Source: Charina bottae
Lineage: Eukaryota > Chordata > Lepidosauria > Squamata > Charinaidae
Assembly (NCBI GenBank): GCA_023362775.1
Contig: JALMGJ010000001.1
Location: 60,853,501 to 60,917,500, forward strand
Direction of reading: 5' to 3'
Length of the DNA: 64,000 nucleotides
Both the position numbers and the translations under genes were made by a program. The notes under the pieces are model-generated. The model had not been told where the DNA came from. It made no database searches and was given only the letters and a program-made list of their open reading frames with translations. Shown piece by piece: positions 63,205 through 64,000 of this stretch; within the stretch, counting starts at the first letter, position 1; each line of letters begins with the position of its first letter.

Positions 63205-64000
63205 TTTTGTTGTTGTTCAGTCGTTCAGTCGTGTCCGACTCTTCGTGACCTCATGGACCATAGCACGCCAGGCCTTCCTGTCCTCCACTGTCTCTCGGAG
63301 TTTACTCAAATTCATGTTCATTACATCGGTGATGCTATCTAACCATCTCATCCTCTGCCGTCCCCTTCTCCTTTTGCCCTCAGTCTTTCCCAGCATCAGG
63401 GTCTTTTCCAGTGAGTCCTCTCTTCTCATTAGGTGGCCAAAGTATTTGAGCTTCAGCTTCAGCATCTGTCCTTCCAATGAGCAGTCAGGGTTGATTTCCT
63501 TTAGGATTGACTGGTTTGACCTACTTGCAGTCCAAGGGACTCTCAAGAGTCTTCTCCAGCACCACAGCTCGAAAGCATCAATTCTTCGGCGCTCAGCCTT
63601 CCTTATGGTCCAACTCTCACAGCCATACATTGCTACTGGAAAAACCATAGCTTTAACTATACGGACCTTTGTCGGCATGGTGATGTCTCTGCTTTTTAAT
63701 ATGCTGTCTAGGTTTGCCATAACTTTCCTTCCAAGGAGCAAGCGTCTTTTAATTTCATGGCTGCAGTCACCGTCTGCGGTGATCTTGGAGCCCAAGAAAA
63801 TAAAATCTGTCACTGCTTCCATTTCTTCCCCTTCTATTTGCCAGGAAGTGATGGGACCAGATGCCATGATCTGGGTTTTTTTAATGTTGAGTTTCAAGCC
63901 AGCTTTTGCACTCTCCTCTTTCACCCTCATCAAGAGGCTCTTTAGTTCCTCTTCACTTTCTGCCATTAGGGTGGTATCGTCTGCATATCTGAGGTTGTTG
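63205..64000 (-). mobile_element. Bov-B (RTE clade) LINE, copy 2, runs off the window
   Basis: The 3' end is TGTTGTTGTTCAG, as in copy 1 but with fewer repeats. The frame 63217-63966 is open for 249 codons from an internal methionine and continues to the window edge. By eye it differs from copy 1 at only a few positions over about 790 bp (for example CTTCTCATT against CTTCGCATT, CATAACTTT against CATAGCTTT). The part in the window covers the thumb and C-terminus; the YADD box lies just at the edge. Confidence 0.93.
63217..63966 (-). CDS. Bov-B reverse transcriptase, C-terminal part (partial)
   Basis: 249 codons without interruption, from an internal ATG to the same TGA as copy 1. It contains MAESEEELKSLL, GCESWTIRKAERRRIDAFE, WCWRRLLRVPW and the same RSRTRLND-type end (KSRTRLND). 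One amino acid change from copy 1 is apparent (GRKVMANL against GRKAMANL). The 5' part is outside the window, so completeness is unknown. Confidence 0.92.
   Translation of the reverse strand: MAESEEELKSLLMRVKEESAKAGLKLNIKKTQIMASGPITSWQIEGEEMEAVTDFIFLGSKITADGDCSHEIKRRLLLGRKVMANLDSILKSRDITMPTKVRIVKAMVFPVAMYGCESWTIRKAERRRIDAFELWCWRRLLRVPWTASRSNQSILKEINPDCSLEGQMLKLKLKYFGHLMRREDSLEKTLMLGKTEGKRRRGRQRMRWLDSITDVMNMNLSKLRETVEDRKAWRAMVHEVTKSRTRLND

Overview
The window is vertebrate nuclear DNA, AT-rich and intron-like, most probably from a squamate reptile (lizard or snake). The evidence is the repeat mix: Sauria-type tRNA SINEs ending in ACCTTT, almost identical young Bov-B (RTE) LINEs, CR1-group LINEs, Penelope-like elements, a Tc1 transposon and short hAT MITEs. 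The only host gene I can support is ESRRG (estrogen-related receptor gamma), on the + strand. Two coding exons are visible. 44229-44644 carries the N-terminal region and first zinc finger; 62613-62729 carries the second zinc finger. They are separated by an intron of about 18 kb. The 44 kb upstream of the first exon is the tail of a very long intron or 5' region, and I found no upstream coding exon in it.

Layout. 1-11 kb: mostly unannotated DNA with two Sauria SINEs. 11.2-16.3 kb: a (TA)n/(CA)n tract, a complete Tc1 transposon with an uninterrupted 338-codon transposase and matching 199-bp terminal repeats, a CR1 3' end, a third Sauria SINE, two adjacent CR1 3' ends, and a 213-bp palindrome built from two copies of a 70-bp MITE. 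16.9-19.9 kb: a Penelope-like palindrome with hammerhead-like cores at both ends, then an old CR1. 24.7-29.7 kb: a Ty3/Gypsy retrotransposon (5' LTR, damaged gag, open protease-RT-RNase H) lying inside a TA-flanked MITE and missing its integrase and 3' LTR. 30.7-32.6 kb: a second Penelope-like palindrome with a 13-bp target duplication, followed by a second type of tRNA SINE. 36.9-43.1 kb: a fourth Sauria SINE, a hAT MITE and a 1.77-kb retroposed element with a 17-bp duplication. 44.2 kb: ESRRG exon. 47-49 kb: Penelope remnant and Bov-B. 62.6 kb: ESRRG exon. 63.2 kb to the end: a second Bov-B.

The mobile elements are connected. Bov-B, the Sauria SINEs and the second SINE all share a short 3' segment containing GTCGGACACGACT or a close variant, which fits SINEs borrowing Bov-B reverse transcription machinery. 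The two Bov-B copies lie in the same orientation on either side of the second zinc-finger exon. The Tc1 copy looks recent and possibly functional. All comparisons were made by eye; no database search was run.
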